Shown here piece after piece: positions 7,568-15,520 of a stretch of 64,000 nt of DNA (its first letter is position 1; each line of letters begins with the position of its first letter). Source of the stretch: Saccharothrix deserti (lineage in GTDB: Bacteria; Actinomycetota; Actinomycetes; Mycobacteriales; Pseudonocardiaceae); the NCBI RefSeq assembly GCF_009769385.1, contig NZ_ML775962.1, forward strand, positions 252,955 through 316,954, given 5' to 3'. Both the position numbers and the translations under genes were made by a program. The notes below the pieces were generated by a model, which saw nothing but the letters and a program-made list of their open reading frames with translations, searched no databases and had not been told where the DNA came from.

Positions 7568-10333
7568 GTGTCAAGCACTTCGCGGTCTCCGGCCGACTCG
7601 TACGCGGATTTCCGGCGTCGTTCCTCCTGGCCCAAGCTGACCGACTTCCTCGGGGTCATCTCGTTCGAACTCGACCCGTTCCAGCAACGCGCGTGCGAGG
7701 CGCTGGAGGACGGGCACGGTGTGCTGGTGTGCGCGCCCACCGGCGCGGGCAAGACCGTCGTCGGCGAGTTCGCCGTGCACCTCGCCCTGTCCGAGGGCAG
7801 CAAGTGCTTCTACACGACGCCGATCAAGGCGCTGTCGAACCAGAAGTACGCCGACCTGGTCGCCCGCTACGGCCCCAAGAAGGTCGGCCTGCTCACCGGC
7901 GACACGTCGGTCAACGGCGACGCGCCGATCGTGGTGATGACCACCGAGGTGCTGCGCAACATGCTGTACGCGGGCTCCTCGACGCTGCGCAGCCTGGCCT
8001 ACGTGGTGATGGACGAGATCCACTACCTGGCCGACCGGTTCCGCGGCCCGGTGTGGGAGGAAGTGATCCTGCACCTGCCCGAGTCGGTGCGGCTGGTCGG
8101 CCTGTCCGCCACGGTCAGCAACGCCGAGGAGTTCGGCGAGTGGCTGGTCGAGGTGCGCGGCGACACGACGGTCGTGGTGGACGAGCACCGGCCCGTCCCG
8201 CTGTGGCAGCACATGATGGCGGGCGGCCGGATGCTGGACCTGTTCGCGGGCGACACGCCCGACGGGCACACCCGGATCAACCCCCAACTGCTGCGCCACA
8301 CCGACGACCTGTCCCGCTTCCACGTGCCGTGGAGCCGGAACCGCAACAACCGGGACCAACGCGGCCGGCCGCCGCGCGGGTCGGGGTTCAAGCCGCCGTC
8401 ACGGGTCGACATCGTGCAGCGGCTGGACGGCGCGGGCCTGCTGCCCGCGATCGACTTCGTGTTCAGCCGGGCGGGCTGCGACGCGGCGGTGACGCAGTGC
8501 GTGCGGGCCGGGCTGCGGCTCAACTCGAACGACGAGGTCGAGCAGATCCGCGCGGTCATCGAGGAGAAGACCAAGGACCTGCCGCAGGGCGACCTGATGG
8601 TGCTGGGCTACTGGGAGTGGCGGGAGGCGCTGGAGCGCGGTATCGCCAGCCACCACGCCGGTCTGCTGCCCGCGTTCAAGGAGACCGTGGAGGAGCTGTT
8701 CGTCCGCGGTCTGGTGAAGGTCGTGTTCGCCACCGAGACGTTGGCGCTGGGCATCAACATGCCGGCGCGGACGGTCGTGCTGGAGAAGCTGGTCAAGTAC
8801 AACGGCGAGGCGCACGTCGACCTGACCCCCGGTGAGTACACGCAGCTCACCGGCCGGGCCGGGCGGCGCGGTATCGACGTCGAGGGCCACGCGGTGGTGG
8901 TGTGGCAGCCGGGCGTCGACCCGAAGGCGGTGGGTGGCCTGGCGTCCACCCGCACGTACCCGCTGCGGTCGTCGTTCCGGCCGGGCTACAACATGGCCGT
9001 CAACCTGGTGAACCAGCTGGGCGCGGCGTCGGCGCGGGAGATCCTGGAGCAGTCGTTCGCGCAGTTCCAGGCGGACCGGTCGGTGGTGGGCCTGGCGCGG
9101 CGCATCGAGCGCAACCGGGAGGCCTTGGGTGGTTACTCCGAGGCGATGACGTGCCACCTGGGTGACTTCACCGAGTACGCGTCGCTGCGCCGCCGGGTCG
9201 CCGAGCGGGAGAAGGCGTTGTCGCGGCAGAACACCTCGGCGAAGCGGGCCGAGGCGGCGGCGTCGTTGGAGCGGCTGCGCAAGGGTGACGTGATCGCGGT
9301 GCCGTCCGGGCGTCGGTCCGGGCTGGCCGTGGTGATCGACCCCGGTCTGGAGCCGCTGGGCGAGGCGCGCCCGTTCGTGGTGACCGAGGACCGGTGGGCG
9401 GGTCGGCTGACGTCGGCGGACTTCCCGATGCCGGTCGAGGTGCTGGGCAAGATGCGGCTGCCGAAGCAGGTGGACACGCGGTCGCCGAAGTCGCGGCGCG
9501 ACCTGGCGGCGTCGTTGCGGGCCACCGGGATCGTGGCGCCCGCGATGCGCAAGCGGCGGTCCACCGCGGACGACGACGCGGAGCTGGCGACGTTGCGGCG
9601 GGCGTTGCGGGCACATCCGTGCCACGGCTGCGAGAAGCGCGAGGACCACGCCCGGTGGGGCGAGCGGTACCACCGGCTGCTGGCCGAGACGGAGCAGTTG
9701 GAGCGCAAGGTCGCGGCGACCACGCACTCGTTGGCGCGGGAGTTCGACCGGATCCGCGGGCTGCTGCGGGAACGCGGTTACCTGCACGCGGAGGAGACCG
9801 GGCCGGGCGAGGAGGTCACCGAGCACGGCAAGCGGCTGACCAGGCTCTACAGCGAGTCTGACCTGTTGGCGGCGGAGTGCCTGCGGCACGGCGTGTGGCG
9901 CGATCTCGATCCGGCCGAGCTGGCCGCCGTGGTGTCGGCGTTGGTGTACGAGGCGCGTCGGGACGGTCCGCTGGAGGCGCGGTTGCCACCGGGGAAGGTG
10001 TCGGACGCGTTGACCGCGACCGCCCGGTTGTGGGCGGAGCTGGAGGACGACGAGCGCAGGCACCGGCTCGACCGGACCCGGCAGCCCGACCCCGGTTTCG
10101 CGTGGGCGGTGTACCGGTGGGCGCGCGGCGAGTCGTTGGAGAAGGTGTTGTCGGCGGCCGAGGAGAACGGCGCGGAGCTGGGCGCGGGCGATTTCGTCCG
10201 GTGGTGCCGGCAGGTGATCGACTTCCTGGACCAGATCCGGGACGTGGTCGGTGGCGGTGATCCGGTGGGTGCCGCCGCCCGGAAGGCGGTGGACGCGTTG
10301 CGCCGCGGGGTGGTGGCCATGGCCACCGTTTGA
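7568..10333 (+). CDS. helY: HelY, Ski2/Mtr4-type superfamily 2 helicase
   Basis: A 921-aa DEVH/DEIH-box helicase similar in length to mycobacterial HelY. Visible motifs are FELDPFQQRACEAL, Walker A APTGAGKTVVGEF (about residues 58-70), TPIKALSNQKY (Ia), VVMDEIHYLADRFRG (Walker B, DEIH), VGLSATVSN (III), GINMPARTVV and QLTGRAGRRGID (VI). The C-terminal half is the Ski2-like arch and helical region, with a CHGCEK pair near 680 that could bind zinc. It probably remodels RNA or DNA-RNA duplexes. The start is a GTG 6 nt after a RecA-NDp-like promoter. Confidence 0.92.
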   Translation: MSSTSRSPADSYADFRRRSSWPKLTDFLGVISFELDPFQQRACEALEDGHGVLVCAPTGAGKTVVGEFAVHLALSEGSKCFYTTPIKALSNQKYADLVARYGPKKVGLLTGDTSVNGDAPIVVMTTEVLRNMLYAGSSTLRSLAYVVMDEIHYLADRFRGPVWEEVILHLPESVRLVGLSATVSNAEEFGEWLVEVRGDTTVVVDEHRPVPLWQHMMAGGRMLDLFAGDTPDGHTRINPQLLRHTDDLSRFHVPWSRNRNNRDQRGRPPRGSGFKPPSRVDIVQRLDGAGLLPAIDFVFSRAGCDAAVTQCVRAGLRLNSNDEVEQIRAVIEEKTKDLPQGDLMVLGYWEWREALERGIASHHAGLLPAFKETVEELFVRGLVKVVFATETLALGINMPARTVVLEKLVKYNGEAHVDLTPGEYTQLTGRAGRRGIDVEGHAVVVWQPGVDPKAVGGLASTRTYPLRSSFRPGYNMAVNLVNQLGAASAREILEQSFAQFQADRSVVGLARRIERNREALGGYSEAMTCHLGDFTEYASLRRRVAEREKALSRQNTSAKRAEAAASLERLRKGDVIAVPSGRRSGLAVVIDPGLEPLGEARPFVVTEDRWAGRLTSADFPMPVEVLGKMRLPKQVDTRSPKSRRDLAASLRATGIVAPAMRKRRSTADDDAELATLRRALRAHPCHGCEKREDHARWGERYHRLLAETEQLERKVAATTHSLAREFDRIRGLLRERGYLHAEETGPGEEVTEHGKRLTRLYSESDLLAAECLRHGVWRDLDPAELAAVVSALVYEARRDGPLEARLPPGKVSDALTATARLWAELEDDERRHRLDRTRQPDPGFAWAVYRWARGESLEKVLSAAEENGAELGAGDFVRWCRQVIDFLDQIRDVVGGGDPVGAAARKAVDALRRGVVAMATV

Positions 10334-10472
10334 CAAAGCTTTGCGGGGTGGGTGGGTACCGCTCGCACACCTGTGGTTTGATCGCGCCCGCAAGGCTTGA
10401 ACGGCTTTGTGGCATTTGTGCAGACCGCTGTTCAGACCAACACTGTTCCAGACCGACCGTCGGAGGCCGAGC

Positions 10473-11171
10473 ATGACCAGTCCGTACGGACCGTCCGGAG
10501 GGAACGACCCGCAGCCGCAGTGGGGCCAGCAACAACAGCCCTACGGTGGTGGGTACCCCGGCACGCCGTCGGGTGGTTTCCCCGCTCAGCAGCCCAACCC
10601 CTACGGGCAGCCGGATCCGTCACAGCAGCAGCAGTGGGGCCAGCAGCCCCAGCAGCAGCCGTACACGCAGCAGTACCCGGCCGGGTACGACCCGAACAAC
10701 CCGCAGTCGAACCCGTACGGGCAGCCGCAGCAGGGTCAGTTCGGGCAGCCCGGCCAGCCTGGTCAGTTCGGTCAGCCGGGCCAGTACGGGCAGCAGCCCG
10801 GCCAGTACGGTCAGCCGGGTCAGTACGGCCAGCAGCAGCCGCCGCCGAAGAAGTCCGGCGCGGTCGTGTGGGTCGTCGTGGCGCTGGTCGTGCTGCTGTT
10901 CGGTGCGGTCAGCATCCTCGGGTTCGTCACGCCGGGCTGGTTCACGACGAAGGTCTTCGACCAGGCGTCCGTGCAGCAGGGTGTCGTTGGCATCCTGAAG
11001 GACGTCTACAAGCTCCCCGACGTGGAGAGCGCCACCTGCCCGGCCGACCAGGAGGTCAAGCCGAACACGACCTTCGAGTGCACCGCGAAGGTCGGCGGCA
11101 AGGACAAGACGGTCAAGATCACGGTCAAGACCGAGGACGGCGAGTACGAGGTCGGCCAGCCCGCCGGCTGA
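10473..11171 (+). CDS. DUF4333 membrane protein with Pro/Gln/Gly-rich head
   Basis: A 232-aa protein in three parts. A low-complexity N-terminal region (about 1-128) is rich in Q, P, G and Y with repeated GQPGQYGQ-like units. One membrane helix follows (about 131-155; AVVWVVVALVVLLFGAVSIL). The exported DUF4333 domain comes last (about 165-230), with two Cys in SATCPADQEVKPNTTFECTA spaced for a disulfide. It occupies the position of the Rv2091c membrane protein downstream of helY. The ATG at 10473 follows CGGAGG (10461-10466). Function is unknown. The repetitive head is probably cytoplasmic. Confidence 0.8.
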   Translation: MTSPYGPSGGNDPQPQWGQQQQPYGGGYPGTPSGGFPAQQPNPYGQPDPSQQQQWGQQPQQQPYTQQYPAGYDPNNPQSNPYGQPQQGQFGQPGQPGQFGQPGQYGQQPGQYGQPGQYGQQQPPPKKSGAVVWVVVALVVLLFGAVSILGFVTPGWFTTKVFDQASVQQGVVGILKDVYKLPDVESATCPADQEVKPNTTFECTAKVGGKDKTVKITVKTEDGEYEVGQPAG

Positions 11172-11174
11172 TCC

Positions 11175-11200
11175 GCGTGTCGTACGTGTCGTACGTGTCG
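11175..11200 (+). repeat. Short tandem repeat, CGTGTCGTA unit
   Basis: Just after the DUF4333 gene stop, the 9-mer CGTGTCGTA is repeated about 2.7 times before the terminator hairpin. It is a small non-coding tandem repeat with no known role. Confidence 0.5.
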
Positions 11201-11203
11201 TGC

Positions 11204-11246
11204 CCGAGGCCATTCCCGCTGTCGTTCGCGGGGGTGGCCTCGGTTT
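11204..11246 (+). terminator. Rho-independent terminator after the helY unit
   Basis: A 16-bp stem pairs 11204-11219 (CCGAGGCCATTCCCGC) with 11228-11243, with only two G-T wobbles, an 8-nt loop and a TTT run. It separates the DUF4333 gene from the Eis-like gene. Confidence 0.75.
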
Positions 11247-11311
11247 CGTCTGCGCGTTCGTCTGCGCGTGAATCGCGTTAGCGGTTCACACGATCCCGCC
11301 GGCACCATGCG

Positions 11312-12523
11312 GTGGTGACTGATCACGACATCCGCGTTCTGGACGATTCCCAGTACCGGGCCGCGCACGCGTTGTTCCGCGGCACCCTGCACCGCGCGCC
11401 CACGCCGGACGACCAGTGGAAGTACGTGCAGGAGTCGTACGAACCGGGGCGTGCGCTGGGGGCGTTCGCCGACGGGGAGATGATCGGGACGGTCCAGTCG
11501 TTCCCGTCGACGATGGCCGTGCCGGGTGGTGCGGTCGTGCCGCACGCGGCGGTGAGCCGGGTCGGGGTGCGGGCGGACTGGACGCGTCGGGGTGTGTTGA
11601 GCGCGTTGCAGCGGGAGCAGCTGCGGGCCATGCGGTCGGCGGGTGACGTGGTGGCGTCGCTGCGGGCGTCGGAGACGGTGATCTACGGGCGGTACGGGTA
11701 CGGAGTGGCGTCCCGGTACCGGTCCCTGCGGATCGACCGGCATCACGCGGCGCCGCGGACGCGCCCGGCGGGTCGGGTGCGGCTGGTCGAGGGCGAGGCG
11801 GGGGAGCGGATTGCTCGGGAGCTGTTCGAGGAGCTGTCGCCGGGGCGCACGGGCACGATCTCGCGGTGGCCCGCGTGGTGGGGGCTGAACGTCCGGCGCA
11901 GGATGGCCGACGAGAACATGAAGATCGCGGTGCGGTCGGGTGCTTCGGGTGACGACGGCTACCTGGTGTACAAGGTGGAGCCCGGCGAGCACGATCCGGG
12001 TGACGAGAAGCCGACCACGTTGGCGGTGCTCGACCTGTGGGCGCGGGACGCGGAGGCGTGGGCCGATCTGTGGTTGTTCGTGCTCGGGATCGACCTGGTG
12101 GTCGAGGTGACCGCGTCCGGCCGGCCGGTGGACGAGCCGCTGCAGTGGCTGCTGGGCGACCGGCGGGCGTGCCGGATGACGGACGAGTACGACGAGACGT
12201 GGTTGCGGCTGCTCGACGTGCCGGCCGCGTTGGCGGCACGCACCTACCGCGAGGGCGAGCCGGTGGTGATCGGGGTTCGTGACGTGTACCTGCCGGAGAA
12301 CTCGGGGACGTACCGGGTCGCGGCGGGCGGTGTCACGCGGGTGGAGGATGGGGCCGAGCTGGTGCTGGACGTGGACGTGCTGGCGGCGGCGTACCTGGGT
12401 GACGTGTCGTTCTCGACCCTTGCTGCCACGCGTCGGCTGGACGTGGTGGAGGCCGGCGCGCTCCGGCGTGCCGATGCGCTGTTCGCGGTGGACGAGGTGC
12501 CGTGGTGCGGTTCGTACTTCTAG
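11312..12523 (+). CDS. Eis-like GNAT N-acetyltransferase
   Basis: A 403-aa protein with Eis length and layout: an N-terminal GNAT domain (about 1-160), a second degenerate GNAT fold (about 170-290) and a C-terminal SCP2-like sterol-carrier domain (about 300-403). The acetyl-CoA loop is VRADWTRRGVLSALQREQ. SETVIYGRYGYGVAS includes the Tyr region used as general acid in Eis. The protein ends in phenylalanine (VPWCGSYF), as Eis does, where the terminal carboxylate acts in catalysis. Eis enzymes acetylate lysines and amines at several positions, including on aminoglycosides. The native substrate here is unknown. Start is GTG 11312 or 11315. Confidence 0.85.
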   Translation: MVTDHDIRVLDDSQYRAAHALFRGTLHRAPTPDDQWKYVQESYEPGRALGAFADGEMIGTVQSFPSTMAVPGGAVVPHAAVSRVGVRADWTRRGVLSALQREQLRAMRSAGDVVASLRASETVIYGRYGYGVASRYRSLRIDRHHAAPRTRPAGRVRLVEGEAGERIARELFEELSPGRTGTISRWPAWWGLNVRRRMADENMKIAVRSGASGDDGYLVYKVEPGEHDPGDEKPTTLAVLDLWARDAEAWADLWLFVLGIDLVVEVTASGRPVDEPLQWLLGDRRACRMTDEYDETWLRLLDVPAALAARTYREGEPVVIGVRDVYLPENSGTYRVAAGGVTRVEDGAELVLDVDVLAAAYLGDVSFSTLAATRRLDVVEAGALRRADALFAVDEVPWCGSYF

Positions 12524-12526
12524 CCC

Positions 12527-12607
12527 ACACGATCGGGTGATCATGGCCTGACGACCTACGGAAAACGCTGTTATTCTCAAGTTGAAACGTCGGTTGAAAC
12601 AACGAGG
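12527..12607 (+). repeat. Dispersed ~80-bp inverted repeat, copy A
   Basis: Starts 3 nt after the Eis-like stop. It shares ACACGATCGGGTGATCATG, GACGACCTA, AAAACGCTGT and the direct doublet GTTGAAAC-GTCG-GTTGAAAC with copy B (21473-21552), which lies in the opposite orientation. About 68 of 80 positions agree by eye, with one indel. It is not obviously coding. Confidence 0.75.
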
Positions 12608-12621
12608 CCCGCGACCGACCA

Positions 12622-12653
12622 CCCGACCACCCTCCGACCCGACCACCCTCCGA
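12622..12653 (+). repeat. Two perfect 16-bp tandem units
   Basis: CCCGACCACCCTCCGA occurs at 12622-12637 and again at 12638-12653, directly after repeat copy A. It is non-coding with no known role. Confidence 0.7.
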
Positions 12654-12685
12654 CAGGTGCGGGCTTGCGGGCTGGTGTTCGGCTT

Positions 12686-12703
12686 CCGGCCCGCGCGGGC
12701 CGG
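12686..12703. terminator. Perfect palindrome between convergent genes (possible terminator)
   Basis: CCGGCCCGCGCGGGCCGG is an 18-bp perfect palindrome between the Eis-like gene and the exonuclease gene, which converge here. It could form a stem on either transcript. It lacks a U-tract, so termination is only suggested. Confidence 0.4.
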
Positions 12704-12737
12704 CCGTGGCCGGCGAGCGCTGCGGGAGGGCCGCGGC

Positions 12738-13679
12738 CTAGCGGCGTTCCATGGCGGACAGGAGCCTGGGCAGTGAGCTGCCGAGGCCCCAGCGCCGGGT
12801 CAGTTCGGCGACGCGGTCCGGGTCGGCTGGTGCGGTGGGGACCGTGTCCGGGCGGTCCATGACGATTTTTGCGTCGGTTGCCACGTTGACCACGGTCGGG
12901 GCTACTGCGAGGTAGTCCTGGGCGTTGAGGAGCGCGGTGCGGGCGCGGGTGGTGAGTTTGCGGTCGCGGCCGTCGTGCACCGCGTCCAGCACGGCTTGCA
13001 GGGAGCCGAACTCGCTGATCAGCTTTGCCGCCGTCTTCTCGCCGATGCCGGTCACGCCGGGCAGGCCGTCGGACGGGTCGCCGCGCAGCACCGCCATCCC
13101 GGCGTACGCGCGCCCGGCGTCGTGCACGGGCAGGGCGTACTTCGCGGCCAGTTCCTGCGGCCCGAGCAGCTCCGCCTTCGCCCACCCGCGCCCGAGGTAC
13201 AGCACGCGCACCGGGGTCGGCTCCTCGCGCACGACCTGGAACAGGTCGCGGTCGCCGGTGATCACCTCGACCGGGTCGGTGGTCTCGCGGGCGGCAAGGG
13301 TGCCGATCACGTCGTCGGCCTCGTAGCCGTCGGCCTCGGCGGTCGCGATGCCGACCGCGTCGAGCACGTCGAGGATGATCGGGATCTGCGGCGTGAGGGT
13401 GTCCGGCACTTCCTCCTCGCCCTCGACCGCGCCCTCGGCGACCCGGTGCGCCTTGTACGACGGGAGCGCGGCGACCCGGAACGCCGGCCGCCAGTCCGCG
13501 TCCAGGCACGCCACCAGCCGACCGGCCTTCCGGTCGGTGATGACCTTGGCGATCGTGTCGACGAACCCGCGCACCGCGTTCACCGGTGTGCCGTCCGGCG
13601 CGGTCATCGACTCGGGCAGTGCGTAGAACGCCCGGAAGTACAGGCTGGCGGCGTCCATCAGGACCAGCGGGTTGCTCAC
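12738..13679 (-). CDS. 5'-3' exonuclease (Pol I N-terminal-domain family)
   Basis: A stand-alone FEN-like 5'-nuclease of about 313 aa, resembling the N-terminal domain of DNA polymerase I. LMDAASLYFRAFYALPES carries the first metal-binding Asp. VACLDADWRP, EADGYEADDVIGTLA and VITGDRDLFQVV supply the acidic metal ligands. GDPSDGLPGVTGIGEKTAAK is the H3TH DNA-binding region. The family acts in Okazaki-fragment and repair-flap removal. It matches the mycobacterial Rv2090 position and opposite strand in this locus. GTG 13679 puts the family N-terminus first. ATG 13703 is an alternative. Neither has a clear ribosome-binding site. Confidence 0.88.
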   Translation of the reverse strand: MSNPLVLMDAASLYFRAFYALPESMTAPDGTPVNAVRGFVDTIAKVITDRKAGRLVACLDADWRPAFRVAALPSYKAHRVAEGAVEGEEEVPDTLTPQIPIILDVLDAVGIATAEADGYEADDVIGTLAARETTDPVEVITGDRDLFQVVREEPTPVRVLYLGRGWAKAELLGPQELAAKYALPVHDAGRAYAGMAVLRGDPSDGLPGVTGIGEKTAAKLISEFGSLQAVLDAVHDGRDRKLTTRARTALLNAQDYLAVAPTVVNVATDAKIVMDRPDTVPTAPADPDRVAELTRRWGLGSSLPRLLSAMERR

Positions 13680-13923
13680 CCCGGACAGCTTGCCAGAGAC
13701 CATCGACGACCACCGACGACCATCGACATCACCGACCCGGACGACGTGCGGCCGGGTCGGGCGACGTGCGACCGGTCCGGACGACGGGCGGCCGGGAGGA
13801 GCCCGGGTGCCCGCCTGCGCCGGCTGGTGCCGTAGTCGTCGCCGGCCGGACCCAGGTGGCGGGGAGAGCGCGGCACACGGGTGGGCGCGGCGGCGTGTTG
13901 GCGTGCGACGGGCCGCGCACCAC

Positions 13924-13936
13924 TAGGCTGCCCGTC
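13924..13936 (+). promoter_or_regulatory. Leaderless-type promoter of pepE
   Basis: TAGGCT (13924-13929) ends 7 nt before the ATG at 13937 and shares its downstream GCCCG with the lipid-kinase promoter. No ribosome-binding site is present. The 13704-13923 region otherwise shows only short GAC/CAC-rich repeats. Confidence 0.45.
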
Positions 13937-15064
13937 ATGTCGACCAAAGTTGGGCCCGTCGACGTGGACGCCCTGCGCGCGCGCCTCGACCGGGCCACCG
14001 CCGCGGCCTCCATCGCGGGCGTGGACGCGTTGCTGATCACGCCCGGTTCCGACCTCCGCTACCTCATCGGCGCGGGCGGGTCGTCGTTCGAGCGGTTGAC
14101 GTGTCTGGTGCTGCCGGTCGGTGGCTCGCCCGTGCTGGTCGTGCCGAAGCTGGAGCAGCCCGGTTACGCCGGCGTCCCGCTCGACGAACTCGGCGTCGAC
14201 GTCGCCACCTGGGTCGACGGCGAGGACCCGTACGCCCTGGTCAAGCGGGCGTTGAAGGGTGCCCGGACCGCGGTCTCGGACATGATGCCCGCTCTGCACA
14301 CCCTGCGGTTGCGGGACGTCGTCGGCACGGATCAGGTGCTCGCCGGCCCCGTGCTGCGGGAGCTGCGGATGCGCAAGGACGCCGCCGAGGTGGCTGCGCT
14401 GCGCAAGGCGGGCGCGGCGATCGACCGGGTCCACGCGCGCATGGCCGAGTGGCTGCGCCCCGGCCGCACCGAAGCCGAGGTGGGCGCCGACATCGCCGTC
14501 GCGATCGTCGCCGAGGGCCACACGGAGGCCGATTTCGTCATCGTCGGCTCCGGCCCGAACGGCGCGTCACCGCACCACGACGTGTCCGACCGGGTGATCG
14601 AGGCCGGTGACGTGGTCGTGGTCGACATCGGCGGCCCGATCGCCGAGGGCTACAACTCCGACTCCACCCGCAACTACGTGCTGGGCGAGCCGCGTGATGC
14701 CGACGTGTGGGAGACCTACGCGGTCCTCCAGGCGGCGCAGAAGGCGGCCGTCGAGGCGGTCCGGCCCGGCGTCACGTGCGAGGCGGTCGACGCCGCCGCA
14801 CGCCAGATCATCGCGGACGCGGGTTTCGGCGAGTACTTCGTGCACCGCACCGGCCACGGCATCGGCCTGGACGTGCACGAGGAGCCGTACATCGTCAGCG
14901 GCAACGACCTGCCGCTGGAGCCGGGCATGGCGTTCAGCGTCGAGCCCGGCATCTACCTGCCCGGCCGGTGGGGCGCGCGGATCGAGGACATCGTGGTGGC
15001 CACCGCCGACGGCGTGGAGAGCGTCAACAACCAACCGCACGAGCTGGTGGTGTTGCCCGCGTGA
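13937..15064 (+). CDS. pepE: M24-family Xaa-Pro dipeptidase
   Basis: A 375-aa pita-bread metallopeptidase, the same length as mycobacterial PepE (Rv2089c). A creatinase/prolidase N-domain (about 1-135) precedes the catalytic domain. Metal ligands are visible in VVVVDIGGP, YNSDSTRNYV, HRTGHGIGLDVHEEP, FSVEPGIY and RIEDIVV. It cleaves dipeptides with a C-terminal proline in the cytoplasm using two metal ions. The ATG at 13937 is close to a -10-like element with no ribosome-binding site, fitting a leaderless message. The stop overlaps the next gene by 4 nt (GTGA). Confidence 0.9.
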   Translation: MSTKVGPVDVDALRARLDRATAAASIAGVDALLITPGSDLRYLIGAGGSSFERLTCLVLPVGGSPVLVVPKLEQPGYAGVPLDELGVDVATWVDGEDPYALVKRALKGARTAVSDMMPALHTLRLRDVVGTDQVLAGPVLRELRMRKDAAEVAALRKAGAAIDRVHARMAEWLRPGRTEAEVGADIAVAIVAEGHTEADFVIVGSGPNGASPHHDVSDRVIEAGDVVVVDIGGPIAEGYNSDSTRNYVLGEPRDADVWETYAVLQAAQKAAVEAVRPGVTCEAVDAAARQIIADAGFGEYFVHRTGHGIGLDVHEEPYIVSGNDLPLEPGMAFSVEPGIYLPGRWGARIEDIVVATADGVESVNNQPHELVVLPA

Positions 15065-15510
15065 CGAACCTGGAGCCGATCGACCGGGCGATCCTGCGCG
15101 AACTCGCCGCCGACGGGCGGTGCAGCTTCACCGACCTCGCCGAGCGGGTCGGGTTGAGCGTGTCGGCCGTGCACCAGCGGGTGAGGCGGCTGGAGCAGCG
15201 GGGTGTGGTGCGCGGTTACGCCGCGCGGCTGGACGGCGACGAGATCGGCCTCCCGCTGACCGCGTTCATCTCGCTCACCCCGATCGACCCGGCGGCTCCG
15301 GACGACTACCCGAAACGGGTGGAGCACCTGCCGCAGATCGAGGCCTGCTACTCGGTCGCCGGTGACGCGTCGTACGTGCTGCGCGTCCGGGTGGCGTCCC
15401 CGACGGCGTTGGAGGAGCTGCTGAGGCAGATCCGCGAGGCGGCGAACGTGTCCACCCGGACCACGGTGGTGCTGTCCACGCCGTACGAGGACCGCCCGCC
15501 CGCCGTGTGA
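15061..15510 (+). CDS. Lrp/AsnC-family transcription regulator
   Basis: A 149-aa Lrp-type protein. An N-terminal HTH (about 5-60; LEPIDRAILRELAADGRCSF, SVSAVHQRVRRLEQRGVVRG) is followed by a RAM/AsnC ligand-binding domain (about 70-145; IEACYSVAGDASYVLRV). Such regulators sense amino acids and control their metabolism. The GTG 15061 overlaps the pepE stop as GTGA, so the two are coupled. Control of peptide or amino-acid use is a reasonable inference. It converges with the next gene, leaving 10 nt. Confidence 0.88.
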   Translation: MTNLEPIDRAILRELAADGRCSFTDLAERVGLSVSAVHQRVRRLEQRGVVRGYAARLDGDEIGLPLTAFISLTPIDPAAPDDYPKRVEHLPQIEACYSVAGDASYVLRVRVASPTALEELLRQIREAANVSTRTTVVLSTPYEDRPPAV

Positions 15511-15520
15511 CGCGCGGCCG

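Noticed and set aside
7471-8835. 454-codon plus-strand frame overlapping helY
   Set aside because: It is an out-of-frame Arg/Gly/Pro-rich shadow of helY, which has all helicase motifs in the other frame.
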